Shown here: positions 26,788 through 36,570 of the stretch, in pieces
Position numbering within the stretch: position 1 is the first letter of the stretch
Layout of the letters: the number at the start of each line of letters is the position of its first letter
Source of the DNA: Rhodospirillaceae bacterium
Lineage (GTDB): Bacteria; Pseudomonadota; Alphaproteobacteria; UBA6615
NCBI GenBank assembly: GCA_018702955.1
Contig: JABJEK010000079.1
Location: 1-64,000 of the forward strand
Direction: 5' to 3'
DNA: 64,000 nt
Program-made: the position numbers and the translations under genes
The notes under the pieces: model-generated
The model's database searches: none
What the model saw: the letters and a program-made list of their open reading frames with translations, nothing else
What the model was told of the DNA's origin: nothing

Positions 26788-27567
26788 CTAGCGGCCACGG
26801 AACTTTGGTTTTTCACGCGCCTTGAACGCGTTGTAACCAGCCATGTAATCCTCGCTGTCCGCATAATCGAACTGGGCCTCGAGCTCGGCCCGGCTGAGCG
26901 GACGCGGATCGGCCAGGCGCGCCAGCGCGGCGCGGTGATAGCGGTGCGACAGAGGGGCGCCGTCGGCGATCCACCGCGCGGCCTTCATCACGTCTTCTTC
27001 GAGCTCGGCGTCAGGCACGACCCGGGTCAGCAGGTTCTTGGCGACAGCTTCCTCGGCGGAAATCGCCCGGCCCTCGAGCAGGATTTCCGCCGCGACCGCC
27101 CGGCCACCCGCATCGACCAGATACTGGACCAGGTGATAACCGAGGAAGAGCCCGATATTCTTCGCCGGCACGCCGAAGCGCCCGGACTCGCCCGAAATGC
27201 GCAGATCCGCGGCCAGCGCCAGCTCGAAGCCGCCGCCGATGCAGAAACCGTGGATCATGGCGATCACCGGATGGCGCGAATTGCGCACGCCCAAAAACGC
27301 CCGGTCGGTGGCGCGCTCATAGGCCTTCACCTTTTTACGGTCGGACCGCTCGGCCTCGAAATTTGTGATGTCTGCGCCCGCGCAGAACGCCTCGTCGCCC
27401 GCACCCCGCAGGATGATGCAGCGCAGATCATCGTCCTCGCCCAGCGCGTCGATGGTGTCGCCGACGGCGATCCAGTCTTCCATGCGCAGCGCGTTGCGCT
27501 TCTCGGTGCGGTGCAGGGACACGATGGCGATGTCGTCGCGGCGCTCGACCTGAACGGTGTCGGACAT
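26788..27567 (-). CDS. Enoyl-CoA hydratase/isomerase-like protein with one catalytic Glu missing
   Basis: Crotonase-fold protein, 259 residues from ATG 27567. The CoA oxyanion-hole segments are present (RNALR, GGGFELAL). Of the two hydratase glutamates, Glu115 (GGGFELAL) is kept but the second is Ala135 in GVPAKN, where hydratases have PE. It is therefore unlikely to be a simple hydratase; an isomerase, lyase or hydrolase of the crotonase superfamily fits better. It precedes the MFS gene by 15 bases. Confidence 0.85.
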   Translation of the reverse strand: MSDTVQVERRDDIAIVSLHRTEKRNALRMEDWIAVGDTIDALGEDDDLRCIILRGAGDEAFCAGADITNFEAERSDRKKVKAYERATDRAFLGVRNSRHPVIAMIHGFCIGGGFELALAADLRISGESGRFGVPAKNIGLFLGYHLVQYLVDAGGRAVAAEILLEGRAISAEEAVAKNLLTRVVPDAELEEDVMKAARWIADGAPLSHRYHRAALARLADPRPLSRAELEAQFDYADSEDYMAGYNAFKAREKPKFRGR

Positions 27568-27664
27568 GGGATTCTCGCTTTTTGGGATGCCTAACGATTG
27601 GGCGGGCAGTATCGCGCAATTCGGGTCAGGTGGCGAGACGGGATAAGCCTCCACGCACCCCAAT

Positions 27665-27785
27665 CGTCATACGCGGACTTGATCCGCGTATCTCACATAG
27701 ACCGAGACGAGATGCCCGGATCAAGTCCGGGCATGACGGGTGTGAGTTGAGAGACGAGATGCCCGCATCAAGTGCGGGCATGACG
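27665..27785. repeat. Palindromic repeat cluster A: three copies
   Basis: Copies at 27669-27691 (forward; arms ATACGCGGA/TCCGCGTAT around CTTGA), 27712-27734 (reverse; ATGCCCGGA/TCCGGGCAT around TCAAG) and 27759-27781 (reverse; ATGCCCGCA/TGCGGGCAT around TCAAG). The first two are head-to-head with a 20-base linker containing ACCGAGACGAG. The cluster fills the gap between the enoyl-CoA hydratase-like start and the cobW stop. Confidence 0.95.
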
Positions 27786-27787
27786 AT

Positions 27788-28915
27788 CTATTTTGCTGAA
27801 TCACCCATCAGCCCCGCACCCGGGTTCTTCTGGTCCCGGAGTTTCTCGTCAGAGAACCAGGTCAGGGTGTCCTCGATCGTCTTGCGCTCCACGTCACGGG
27901 TGATGAACACGATCCGGGTGCGTCGGTCGTCCGACGGCCAGGCGTCGAGCACGGCGGGCGGGTGGAACACATGCTGGACCCCGTGGATGACCACCGGCCG
28001 GTCCATCTCCGCCACGTTGACGATGCCCTTGATACGCAGCAGGTCGGGGCCCTTGAGCATCATGATGGTATCGAACCATTGCTCCAGCGCATCCAGGCGG
28101 AGCGGTTTGTCATAGGTCACGCAGAAGGAGCTGATGTGGTCGTCATGGCGGTTCACATCATGGCCGTGGTCGTGGTCGCCATGGCCATGTTCGTGATCAT
28201 CACCATTCCCGGCGCCATCCGCATAAGCCTCGTCGCGCAACCAGCCCTCGACGTCCGGGGTCTTGGTCTTCGGATCGTACAGCCCGGCGTTGAAGAGCAT
28301 GGCCGGGTCCACATCGCCGTCGAGCACGGTGATGCGCGGGGCCGCGGGATTGGCCGCCGCGAGGCGTTCTTCCAGCGCTTCGAGGGTCGCGGCGTCGGCG
28401 ATATCCGTCTTGGTCAGCAACAACCGGTCGGCGACCGCGACCTGCTTCACGGATTCGAACTGCTTATCCAGCGTGTCAGCGCCGTTGGCGGCATCGACGG
28501 TGGTGATCACCCCGTCCAGGCGGAAATAATTGGTCACCAGCTGATCGGACATCAGGGTGTGCAGGATGGGTGCGGGATCGGCCAGGCCGGTGGTCTCGAT
28601 CAGCACCCGATCAAACGACGGTACATCCTCGCGCAGGCGCAGCATCATCATGTCGCGCAACGTGTTCACCAGATCGCCGCGCACGGTGCAGCACAGGCAA
28701 CCGCTGTTGAGCAGCACCATGTCTTCGGCACCCGCGACCATGAGCTCGTGATCGAGCCCGACCTCGCCGAACTCGTTGACGATGACGGCGGCCTTGTCCA
28801 TGCGCGGGTCGTGCAGCACATGGTTGAGGACCGTGGTCTTGCCGCTGCCGAGGAAGCCCGTCAGCAGGGACACAGGGATCAGTTCTGCCGCCATTTCCGG
28901 CTCTTTTTCGCTCAT
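27788..28915 (-). CDS. CobW/COG0523-family GTP-dependent metallochaperone
   Basis: G3E-family GTPase of 375 residues. Walker A GFLGSGKTT is at residues 20-28, the metal-binding CLCC at 73-76, NEFGEVGLD follows Walker A, and TKTD is the guanine-specificity site. Between the GTPase and C-terminal CobW_C domains is a histidine/aspartate-rich loop (about residues 240-262, with repeated HGH and DHDH), typical of zinc-handling members. It is divergent from hisI with an 84-108-base promoter region. A second start at 28894 is possible. Metal is unproven; zinc is the best inference. Confidence 0.92.
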   Translation of the reverse strand: MSEKEPEMAAELIPVSLLTGFLGSGKTTVLNHVLHDPRMDKAAVIVNEFGEVGLDHELMVAGAEDMVLLNSGCLCCTVRGDLVNTLRDMMMLRLREDVPSFDRVLIETTGLADPAPILHTLMSDQLVTNYFRLDGVITTVDAANGADTLDKQFESVKQVAVADRLLLTKTDIADAATLEALEERLAAANPAAPRITVLDGDVDPAMLFNAGLYDPKTKTPDVEGWLRDEAYADGAGNGDDHEHGHGDHDHGHDVNRHDDHISSFCVTYDKPLRLDALEQWFDTIMMLKGPDLLRIKGIVNVAEMDRPVVIHGVQHVFHPPAVLDAWPSDDRRTRIVFITRDVERKTIEDTLTWFSDEKLRDQKNPGAGLMGDSAK

Positions 28916-28942
28916 TCTCGTCTCTCGTCCCTCGCCACCGGC

Positions 28943-28973
28943 TTGACATTCGCCGGGCAGAAACCGTTATAAC
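28943..28973 (+). promoter_or_regulatory. Probable hisI promoter with dyad over the -10
   Basis: TTGACA at 28943-28948 and TATAAC at 28968-28973 are 19 bases apart. The -10 lies in the 8-base palindrome GTTATAAC (28966-28973), which resembles the halves of proteobacterial Zur sites (GTTATA...TATAAC) without the central bases. It sits in the divergent cobW/hisI gap. Confidence 0.5.
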
Positions 28974-29023
28974 ACGCGCGAAACCGGGTACAGCAACGCG
29001 TGCCCCCAAATGAAAGTCGTGCG

Positions 29024-29503
29024 ATGTCAGAGAACCCCATGTTTGCCGAACGCCAGACCATCGAGCAGGTCGAGGAAGGCCATGAGCTGGCCCCGAAGTT
29101 CGATGCCGACGGCCTGATGCCTGTCGTCACCACCGACGCCGACAGCGGCGAGGTGCTGATGCACGGCTATATGAACGCGGAAGCCCTGACCAAAACCATC
29201 GAGACCGGCGAGGCCCATTACTGGTCCCGTTCGCGCAAAGTTCTGTGGCACAAGGGCGCGACGTCCGGGCTGGTCCAGAAGGTGCAAGAGATCCGCATCG
29301 ACGACGATCAGGACGCGGTCTGGCTGCGTGTCGACGTCCAGGGCGGTGCGAGCTGCCATGTGGGATACCGCTCCTGCTTCTTCCGCTCGGTGCCCGTGGG
29401 TGCCGACAAGGACGCACCGGTAGCGCTGGCCTTCGAGGAAACCGAAAAGGTCTTCGACCCGGTCGAGGTCTATGGCGACGCGCCGAACCCGACGAAGCTT
29501 TAG
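29024..29503 (+). CDS. hisI: Phosphoribosyl-AMP cyclohydrolase (HisI), variant metal site
   Basis: Opens the purine ring of phosphoribosyl-AMP in histidine synthesis; a metalloenzyme. From ATG 29024 it has 159 residues (GTG 29000 is an alternative). Family landmarks are FDADGLMPVVTTD, VLMHGYMNAEAL, YWSRSRKVLWHKG and SCHVGYRSCFFR with Cys111 and Cys118. The usual DCDxD motif reads DDDQD (93-97), so the cysteine there is Asp94. No HisE domain is fused; no other his gene is in the window, so it may be a paralogue. Neighbours are a metallochaperone and a dihydroorotase-like enzyme. Confidence 0.88.
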   Translation: MSENPMFAERQTIEQVEEGHELAPKFDADGLMPVVTTDADSGEVLMHGYMNAEALTKTIETGEAHYWSRSRKVLWHKGATSGLVQKVQEIRIDDDQDAVWLRVDVQGGASCHVGYRSCFFRSVPVGADKDAPVALAFEETEKVFDPVEVYGDAPNPTKL

Positions 29504-29517
29504 GAAAGACCGGGGAA

Positions 29518-29585
29518 CCGGGCGGGTTTGAAACCCGCCCCTACACAACCACCAATCAGACGTAGGGGCGGGTCTACGACCCGCC
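29518..29585. repeat. Paired GC-rich palindromes (REP-like)
   Basis: GGCGGGTTT-G-AAACCCGCC (29520-29538) and GGGCGGGTC-TAC-GACCCGCCC (29565-29585) are facing stem-loops, each flanked by the CCCCTAC/GTAGGGG box, together forming a larger inverted repeat between the convergent hisI and dihydroorotase genes. They could form a bidirectional transcript end. Confidence 0.85.
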
Positions 29586-29605
29586 CTCTCCGTTTTGGAT
29601 AACGC

Positions 29606-30934
29606 CTACAGCGTCTCCAGGAAACGCACCGGCACGCCCACCGGGGCATCCGCCAGTTCGCCGTCACGCATCACAACATTGCCGCGGATGATCGTGCCCA
29701 TCGGCCAGCCGGTGATGTTCATGCCCTCATAGGGCGACCAGCCGCATTTATACGCCAGCCAGTCGGACGTGATTTCGCGCTTGGCTTTCAGATCGACGAG
29801 CGTGAAGTCCGCGTCATAGCCCTGGGCGATGCGGCCCTTGCCGGCGATATTGAAGATCCGCTGCGGCCCCGAACATAGAAGATCGACGAGGCGCGCGAGG
29901 CTCAGGCGGCCGTTGGCGACATGATCGAGCATCACGGCCACCGTCGTCTGCGCACCAGGCATACCGGACGGGCTGGCGGGATAGGGTTGCGCCTTTTCCT
30001 CTTTGGTGTGGGGCGCGTGATCCGACCCGATCACGTCAAAGATGCCCTGCTCGATGCCGCGCCAGAGGCCGGCGCGGTGCGCCTCGCCGCGGATCGGCGG
30101 GTTCATCTGGGCATAGGTGCCGAGACGATCGTAGCAATCGGGTGCGGCCAGGGTCAGATGCTGGGGCGTGACCTCGCAGGTGGCGACATCCTTGTACTGG
30201 GCGAGAATCTCCACCTCTTCCGCGGTCGTGATGTGGAGCACATGCACGCGACGACCTGTCTCTCGGGCGATCGCCAGCAGGCGCTTGGTGGAGCGGATCG
30301 CGGTTTCCTCGTCGCGCCACACGGGATGGGAAGACGGATCGCCTTCGACCCTCTCCCCTTTTCTTTCATTCAGCCGGTACTCGTCTTCCGAATGGACCGA
30401 CATCCGCCGCGTGCCGTTCGAGAGCACCCGGCGCACGGTCTCGTCGTCGGGCACCAGCAAATCACCGGTCGAGCTGCCCATGAACATCTTCACGCCGCAG
30501 CAGCCGGGTACGCGTTCGAGCTCGGCCAGATCATCGGCGTTGTCCGCCGCCGCCCCCATGAAGAACGCATGATCGGTCCACGAACGCCCCGCGGCACGGG
30601 AAATCTTGTCGGCCAGGGCGTCGGCGCTGGTGGTCAGCGGATTGGTGTTGGGCATCTCGAAGACGGCGGTGATGCCGCCGAGTGCGGCCGACCGCGTGCC
30701 GGATTCGAGGTCTTCCTTCTGCTCGTTGCCGGGCTCGCGGAAATGCACCTGGCTGTCGATCATGCCGGGCAGGACGGTCAGCCCGGTCGCATCGACAACG
30801 GTCCCCGCGTCAGCACTGCCGGTGTCGCCGATATGGGCGATCTTCCCGTCGCGCACTGCGACATCGGTTTGGGCCAGCCCGCCGGTGGTCCAGACGTCGC
30901 CACCCCTGATGATCAGATCAAATGTTTCAGCCAT
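29606..30934 (-). CDS. Dihydroorotase-like amidohydrolase (class I)
   Basis: Cyclic amidohydrolase of 442 residues, COG0044 type: cyclises carbamoyl-aspartate to dihydroorotate, or acts on a related ring. Metal-site pieces seen: lysine in GVKMFMGSSTG, VHSED, HVLHIT and catalytic GSDHAPH. The first motif reads DSQVHFREPG, so the first metal histidine is Gln62 while His64 stays; some bacterial dihydroorotases share this. It is convergent with hisI. Alternatives are an allantoinase or a hydantoinase, but VHFREPG and MPNTNP favour dihydroorotase. No other pyr gene is nearby. Confidence 0.85.
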   Translation of the reverse strand: MAETFDLIIRGGDVWTTGGLAQTDVAVRDGKIAHIGDTGSADAGTVVDATGLTVLPGMIDSQVHFREPGNEQKEDLESGTRSAALGGITAVFEMPNTNPLTTSADALADKISRAAGRSWTDHAFFMGAAADNADDLAELERVPGCCGVKMFMGSSTGDLLVPDDETVRRVLSNGTRRMSVHSEDEYRLNERKGERVEGDPSSHPVWRDEETAIRSTKRLLAIARETGRRVHVLHITTAEEVEILAQYKDVATCEVTPQHLTLAAPDCYDRLGTYAQMNPPIRGEAHRAGLWRGIEQGIFDVIGSDHAPHTKEEKAQPYPASPSGMPGAQTTVAVMLDHVANGRLSLARLVDLLCSGPQRIFNIAGKGRIAQGYDADFTLVDLKAKREITSDWLAYKCGWSPYEGMNITGWPMGTIIRGNVVMRDGELADAPVGVPVRFLETL

Positions 30935-30993
30935 GGGTTACTCGTATCATTTTGTGGTCTTCACTGAACAGATGAGGTCATCCACAGGCAACT

Positions 30994-31797
30994 TCAATCA
31001 TCCGCTTCTGCCGTGAGCGCCACGGCGAAATCGGCCATCACCTCCAGCACACCCTCGGTCGCGTCGCGGTGCGGCGTGTGTCCGCAATCAGGCACCATCA
31101 CCGCATCCACCGGACCGGACGACTGGCGACCGATGGCCGCGGGTTGTGCTTCGGTGCCGTATTCATCGTCGACGCCCTGGATCACCAGGGTCGGGCAGGT
31201 GATCGCCGGCAAATATTCCTCGATGTTCCAGTCGCGAAATTCCGGGCTGAGCCAGATGTCGTTCCAGCCCCGGAATGTCTTGTCGCCATCGGTGTGGCGG
31301 CGCGCGATACGCGCCGGAAGATCGGTGGTCTCATACGCGGTCTTCGCGTCCTCGATCCCGGCGATGCTCGCATCCTCGACGAAGAAGTGCGGCGCTTCGA
31401 GGATCAGGCCACGCACGGACATATGTCCCGCGCCGGCATGTATGGCGGCGATAGAACCGCCATCGCTGTGTCCCACCAGGATCACATCATCGAGATCGAG
31501 GGCGTCGCGGATCACCGGCAGCGTCTCCAACGCCTCTGTATGCATGTATTCGACGTCGCGCGGCCCCTCCAGCACATCCGACCCGCCATAGCCGTAACGG
31601 GAATAGACCAGAGCAGGCAGACCCGTCGCGTCCGTCAGCAACGCCGGGAAATCCCGCCACAACCCGGCCGACCCGAGGCCCTCGTGAAGGAAGATCAGCG
31701 CCGGACTTTCGCCGTCATGTTCGGCCGTCCAGTAATATTCGAGGCGGCGTCCCGCAGCGGTCAGATGCTGCATGTCCGGCGCGTTGGCAGATGACAT
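30994..31797 (-). CDS. Alpha/beta hydrolase next to the box operon
   Basis: 267-residue hydrolase from ATG 31797 (AAAGGAAA upstream). It has the oxyanion sequence FLHEGLGS, nucleophile elbow GHSDGGS and the final catalytic histidine in DCGHTPH; the acid is probably in GVDDEYG. It is divergent from boxC, sharing a 113-base promoter region. Published box gene clusters contain a similar hydrolase annotated as lactone hydrolase, so it may remove a dead-end lactone or thioester of the benzoyl-CoA route; this is inference from position. Confidence 0.85.
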   Translation of the reverse strand: MSSANAPDMQHLTAAGRRLEYYWTAEHDGESPALIFLHEGLGSAGLWRDFPALLTDATGLPALVYSRYGYGGSDVLEGPRDVEYMHTEALETLPVIRDALDLDDVILVGHSDGGSIAAIHAGAGHMSVRGLILEAPHFFVEDASIAGIEDAKTAYETTDLPARIARRHTDGDKTFRGWNDIWLSPEFRDWNIEEYLPAITCPTLVIQGVDDEYGTEAQPAAIGRQSSGPVDAVMVPDCGHTPHRDATEGVLEVMADFAVALTAEADD

Positions 31798-31910
31798 AGC
31801 CAATTTCCTTTCGGGTCTCGCCATTTGGTTGGAGACACCGACTATTGGGTCCACAATGTGTTGGGCTTGGACTACTGTTCTAGCGGTAAACAGGAGGGGA
31901 AAGCGATCCC

Positions 31911-33560
31911 ATGATCGCCTTTGAAACACACCCGGAGCGCTACCGGCACTGGCAGCTTTCGATCGACGGACGGGTCGCCACGCTTACGCTGGATGTGGAC
32001 GAGGCCGGCGGTCTCGCGCCGGGCTATGAGCTCAAGCTCAACTCCTATGATCTCGGTGTCGATATCGAGCTTTATGACGCGATCCAGCGCCTTAGATTCG
32101 AGCACCCGGAGGTCGCGGCGGTGGTCATGACCTCGGCGATGGACCGGGTGTTCTGCGCCGGGGCGAACATCCCGATGCTCAAGGGCTCGAGCCACGACCA
32201 CAAGGTGAACTTCTGCAAATTCACCAACGAGACCCGCAACGCCATCGAGGATGCGAGCGCAAATTCGGGCCAGGCCTATATCTGCATGGTAAACGGCACG
32301 GCGGCCGGCGGCGGCTACGAACTCGCACTCGCCTGCGACGAGATATTGCTAATCGACGACGGGTCGAGTGCTGTGTCCCTGCCCGAGGTGCCCCTGCTCG
32401 CGGTACTGCCCGGCACGGGCGGGCTGACCCGGGTGGTGGACAAGCGCCATGTGCGCCGCGACCGGGCGGATTTTTTCTGCACCACCGGTGAGGGCCTGCG
32501 GGGCAAACGCGCACTCGAATGGAAGCTGGTGGACACGTTGGTGCCGCGCTCGAAGCTGGAGGAGACCGTAAGTGAGCGCACGGCGGCACGGGTCGCAGAC
32601 AGCGAGCGACCAGCTAACGGACAAGGCATCACACTGACGCCAGTGGCGCGCGAGATCACCGACTCGGAAATCACCTATCCCAACGTCACAATCGCGCTCG
32701 ACCGCGACGCGCGGACCGCGACGTTCACCGTGCGTGCGCCCGACACCGCCCCGCCCGCGGATGCCGCGGGCATTCAAGCGGCCGGCGTGGACTTCTGGCC
32801 GCTGGCGATCGCCCGGGAACTCGACGACGCGATCCTGCACCTGCGGTTCAACGAAACCGAGATCGGCACCTGGGTGTTCCGCACCGAGGGCGACGGCGAG
32901 ATGGTCGCCGCATATGACGCGTTACTTCTGGCGCATTCAAACGACTGGCTGGTGCGCGAGATCACGCTGTATCTGCGACGCACGCTCAAACGCATCGACG
33001 TATCCGCGCGGTCCCTGCTGGCGCTGATCGAGCCCGGATCGTGCTTCACCGGCACCCTGCTGGAACTGGCGCTGGCCGCCGACCGTTCCTACATGCTCGA
33101 CGGTGGTTTCGAGGGCAGCAACGTGGCGCCCGCGATGATCCGTCTGACCGGCATGAATTCAGGTCCCCTGGAGATGTGTACCGGGCTGACCCGGCTGCAG
33201 ACGCGCTTCTATGGTGACGACGACGCGCTGGCGGCAGTCGGGGCGAAACTCGGCAACGATCTGGAGGCGGTCGACGCCGAAGAGCTCGGCCTCGTGACCT
33301 TCGCGCCGGACGATATCGACTGGGAGGACGAGGTGCGGCTGGCCATCGAGGCGCGCGCAGCGTTTTCCCCCGACGCGCTGACGGGCATGGAGGCGAGCCT
33401 TCGCTTCCCCGGCCCCGAGACCATCGAGAGCAAGATTTTCGCGCGGCTGAGCGCGTGGCAGAACTGGATATTCCAACGCCCCAACGCCGTGGGTGACGGC
33501 GGCGCGCTGGAGCTTTTCGGCACCGGCAAACAACCCGAATTCGACCGCAGGCGGGTCTGA
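31911..33560 (+). CDS. boxC: Benzoyl-CoA-dihydrodiol lyase (2,3-epoxybenzoyl-CoA dihydrolase) BoxC
   Basis: Ring-opening crotonase-superfamily enzyme of aerobic benzoyl-CoA breakdown: converts 2,3-epoxybenzoyl-CoA with two waters to 3,4-dehydroadipyl-CoA semialdehyde and formate. The 549-residue protein matches BoxC in length and sequence: APGYELKLNSYDLGVDIEL near residue 36, AGANIPMLKGSSHDHKVNFC, NGTAAGGGYELALAC and LPGTGGLTRVVDKR. Start ATG 31911 follows AGGAGGGG. It is first of the boxC-boxB-ligase operon; boxB starts four bases after its stop. Confidence 0.96.
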   Translation: MIAFETHPERYRHWQLSIDGRVATLTLDVDEAGGLAPGYELKLNSYDLGVDIELYDAIQRLRFEHPEVAAVVMTSAMDRVFCAGANIPMLKGSSHDHKVNFCKFTNETRNAIEDASANSGQAYICMVNGTAAGGGYELALACDEILLIDDGSSAVSLPEVPLLAVLPGTGGLTRVVDKRHVRRDRADFFCTTGEGLRGKRALEWKLVDTLVPRSKLEETVSERTAARVADSERPANGQGITLTPVAREITDSEITYPNVTIALDRDARTATFTVRAPDTAPPADAAGIQAAGVDFWPLAIARELDDAILHLRFNETEIGTWVFRTEGDGEMVAAYDALLLAHSNDWLVREITLYLRRTLKRIDVSARSLLALIEPGSCFTGTLLELALAADRSYMLDGGFEGSNVAPAMIRLTGMNSGPLEMCTGLTRLQTRFYGDDDALAAVGAKLGNDLEAVDAEELGLVTFAPDDIDWEDEVRLAIEARAAFSPDALTGMEASLRFPGPETIESKIFARLSAWQNWIFQRPNAVGDGGALELFGTGKQPEFDRRRV

Positions 33561-33564
33561 GATC

Positions 33565-34983
<1,419 letters not shown>

Positions 34984-35001
34984 GCGAATGGCGGTGATCT
35001 G

Positions 35002-36570
35002 ATGAACCCGAATACCGTCACCGTTGATAGCAGCACCAGCCCCGCTACTCTTGCGTTCGCGGACCGGTTCAACGTGGCCGTTCCCTTCATCGACCGGCAT
35101 CTCGACGAAGGCCGCGGCGACAAGATCGCGATCCGCGATGACGATGGCGACACGAGCTACGCGCAACTCGCCGAGAGCGTAAACCGCGCCGGCAACGCGC
35201 TGGCCGCACTGGGCCTCACACAAGGCGACCGGGTGATCCTCGCCATCAAGGACAGCCCGGCTTTCTTCTTCGTCTTCTGGGGTGCGATCAAGGCGGGCTT
35301 CGTGCCGGTGCCCGTGAACACCCTGCTGCGTGCGGGCGACCATCAATTCATCATCGAGGATTCGGGCGCGGTCTGCGTGATCTGGTCGCCGGAATTCGCC
35401 GAGACCATGGAACCAGCGATCGCCGGGGCGGGCCCGACGCATAATTTTCCTACAGAGGGTGACGACAGTCTGGCGGCACGGATGGCGGCTGCCTCACCCG
35501 AACTCGAAGCAACCCCCGCCACCGCCGACGACGACTGCTTCTGGCTCTACACGTCGGGTTCTACCGGCACCCCGAAGGGTGCTGTGCACGCCCACCGCGA
35601 CATGGTGGTCACCAGCCAGTATTACGGGGTCGAGACCCTCGGCGTGACGCCCGACGACATCCACTTCTCCGCCGCCAAGTTGTTCTTCGCCTACGGGCTG
35701 GGCAACGCGATGACCATGCCGTTATGGACCGGCGGCCAGGCGGTGCTGTTCGCCGGGCGGCCGACGCCGGACATCATGGCCGACCATATCGAGCGCTACC
35801 GCCCGAGCCTGTATTACGCCGTGCCGACCTTGTTCGCGGCCCAACTCCACGCGCTGGAGGGCGGCGATGCAGACCTCTCCAGCCTGCGGGCCTGTGTCTC
35901 GGCGGGCGAACCCCTGCCCGCCACCCTTTTTGAGCGCTGGCGCGCGCGCACGGGGCTGACCATTCTCGACGGAATCGGCACGACTGAGATCCTGCACATC
36001 TTCATCGGCAACCGCCCGGATGACGCCAAGCCGGGCGCCAGCGGCAAGCTGGTGCCGGGCTACGAGGCACGGATCGTCGACGACAATGACCAGCCGGTCG
36101 CGACGGGCGAGATCGGCAATCTCCTGATCAAGGGCGATTCCGTCACCTCGCGCTACTGGAACCAGCCCGAACGCACGGCCGCGGCCATCACCGACGGCTG
36201 GATCCGCACCGGCGATTCCTACGCGATCGACGCCGAGGGCTACTTCACCTGCCAGGGTCGCAGCGACGACATGCTCAAGGTCGGCGGCATCTGGGTCTCA
36301 CCGGTGGAGATCGAGGCGCGGCTGGTGGCACATGACGCCGTACTCGAGGCGGCAGTCATCGGCCGGCCCGACGACGAAGAACTGATCAAGCCCGAGGCGT
36401 TTGTCATCCTGAAAGACAGCGGCGACGCATCCGACACGCTGGCCGAGGACCTCAAAACCTTCTGCCAGGCCGAGCTCGCCCGCTACAAATACCCCCGCTG
36501 GGTACATTTCGTGGACGAACTCCCCAAGACCGCGACGGGGAAGATTCAGCGGTTCAAGTTGCGGGGCTAA
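35002..36570 (+). CDS. bclA: Benzoate-CoA ligase
   Basis: AMP-forming acyl-CoA synthetase of 522 residues that activates benzoate (or a substituted benzoate) with CoA and ATP. AMP-site motif YTSGSTGTPKGAVHAH lies near residue 183; KLFFAYGLGNAMTMPLW and LDGIGTTEILHIFIGNRP are typical of benzoate-CoA ligases, and the C-terminal KTATGKIQRFKLRG holds the catalytic lysine. It follows boxB by 18 bases. Its stop overlaps the convergent livF stop (36567-36570). Confidence 0.95.
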   Translation: MNPNTVTVDSSTSPATLAFADRFNVAVPFIDRHLDEGRGDKIAIRDDDGDTSYAQLAESVNRAGNALAALGLTQGDRVILAIKDSPAFFFVFWGAIKAGFVPVPVNTLLRAGDHQFIIEDSGAVCVIWSPEFAETMEPAIAGAGPTHNFPTEGDDSLAARMAAASPELEATPATADDDCFWLYTSGSTGTPKGAVHAHRDMVVTSQYYGVETLGVTPDDIHFSAAKLFFAYGLGNAMTMPLWTGGQAVLFAGRPTPDIMADHIERYRPSLYYAVPTLFAAQLHALEGGDADLSSLRACVSAGEPLPATLFERWRARTGLTILDGIGTTEILHIFIGNRPDDAKPGASGKLVPGYEARIVDDNDQPVATGEIGNLLIKGDSVTSRYWNQPERTAAAITDGWIRTGDSYAIDAEGYFTCQGRSDDMLKVGGIWVSPVEIEARLVAHDAVLEAAVIGRPDDEELIKPEAFVILKDSGDASDTLAEDLKTFCQAELARYKYPRWVHFVDELPKTATGKIQRFKLRG

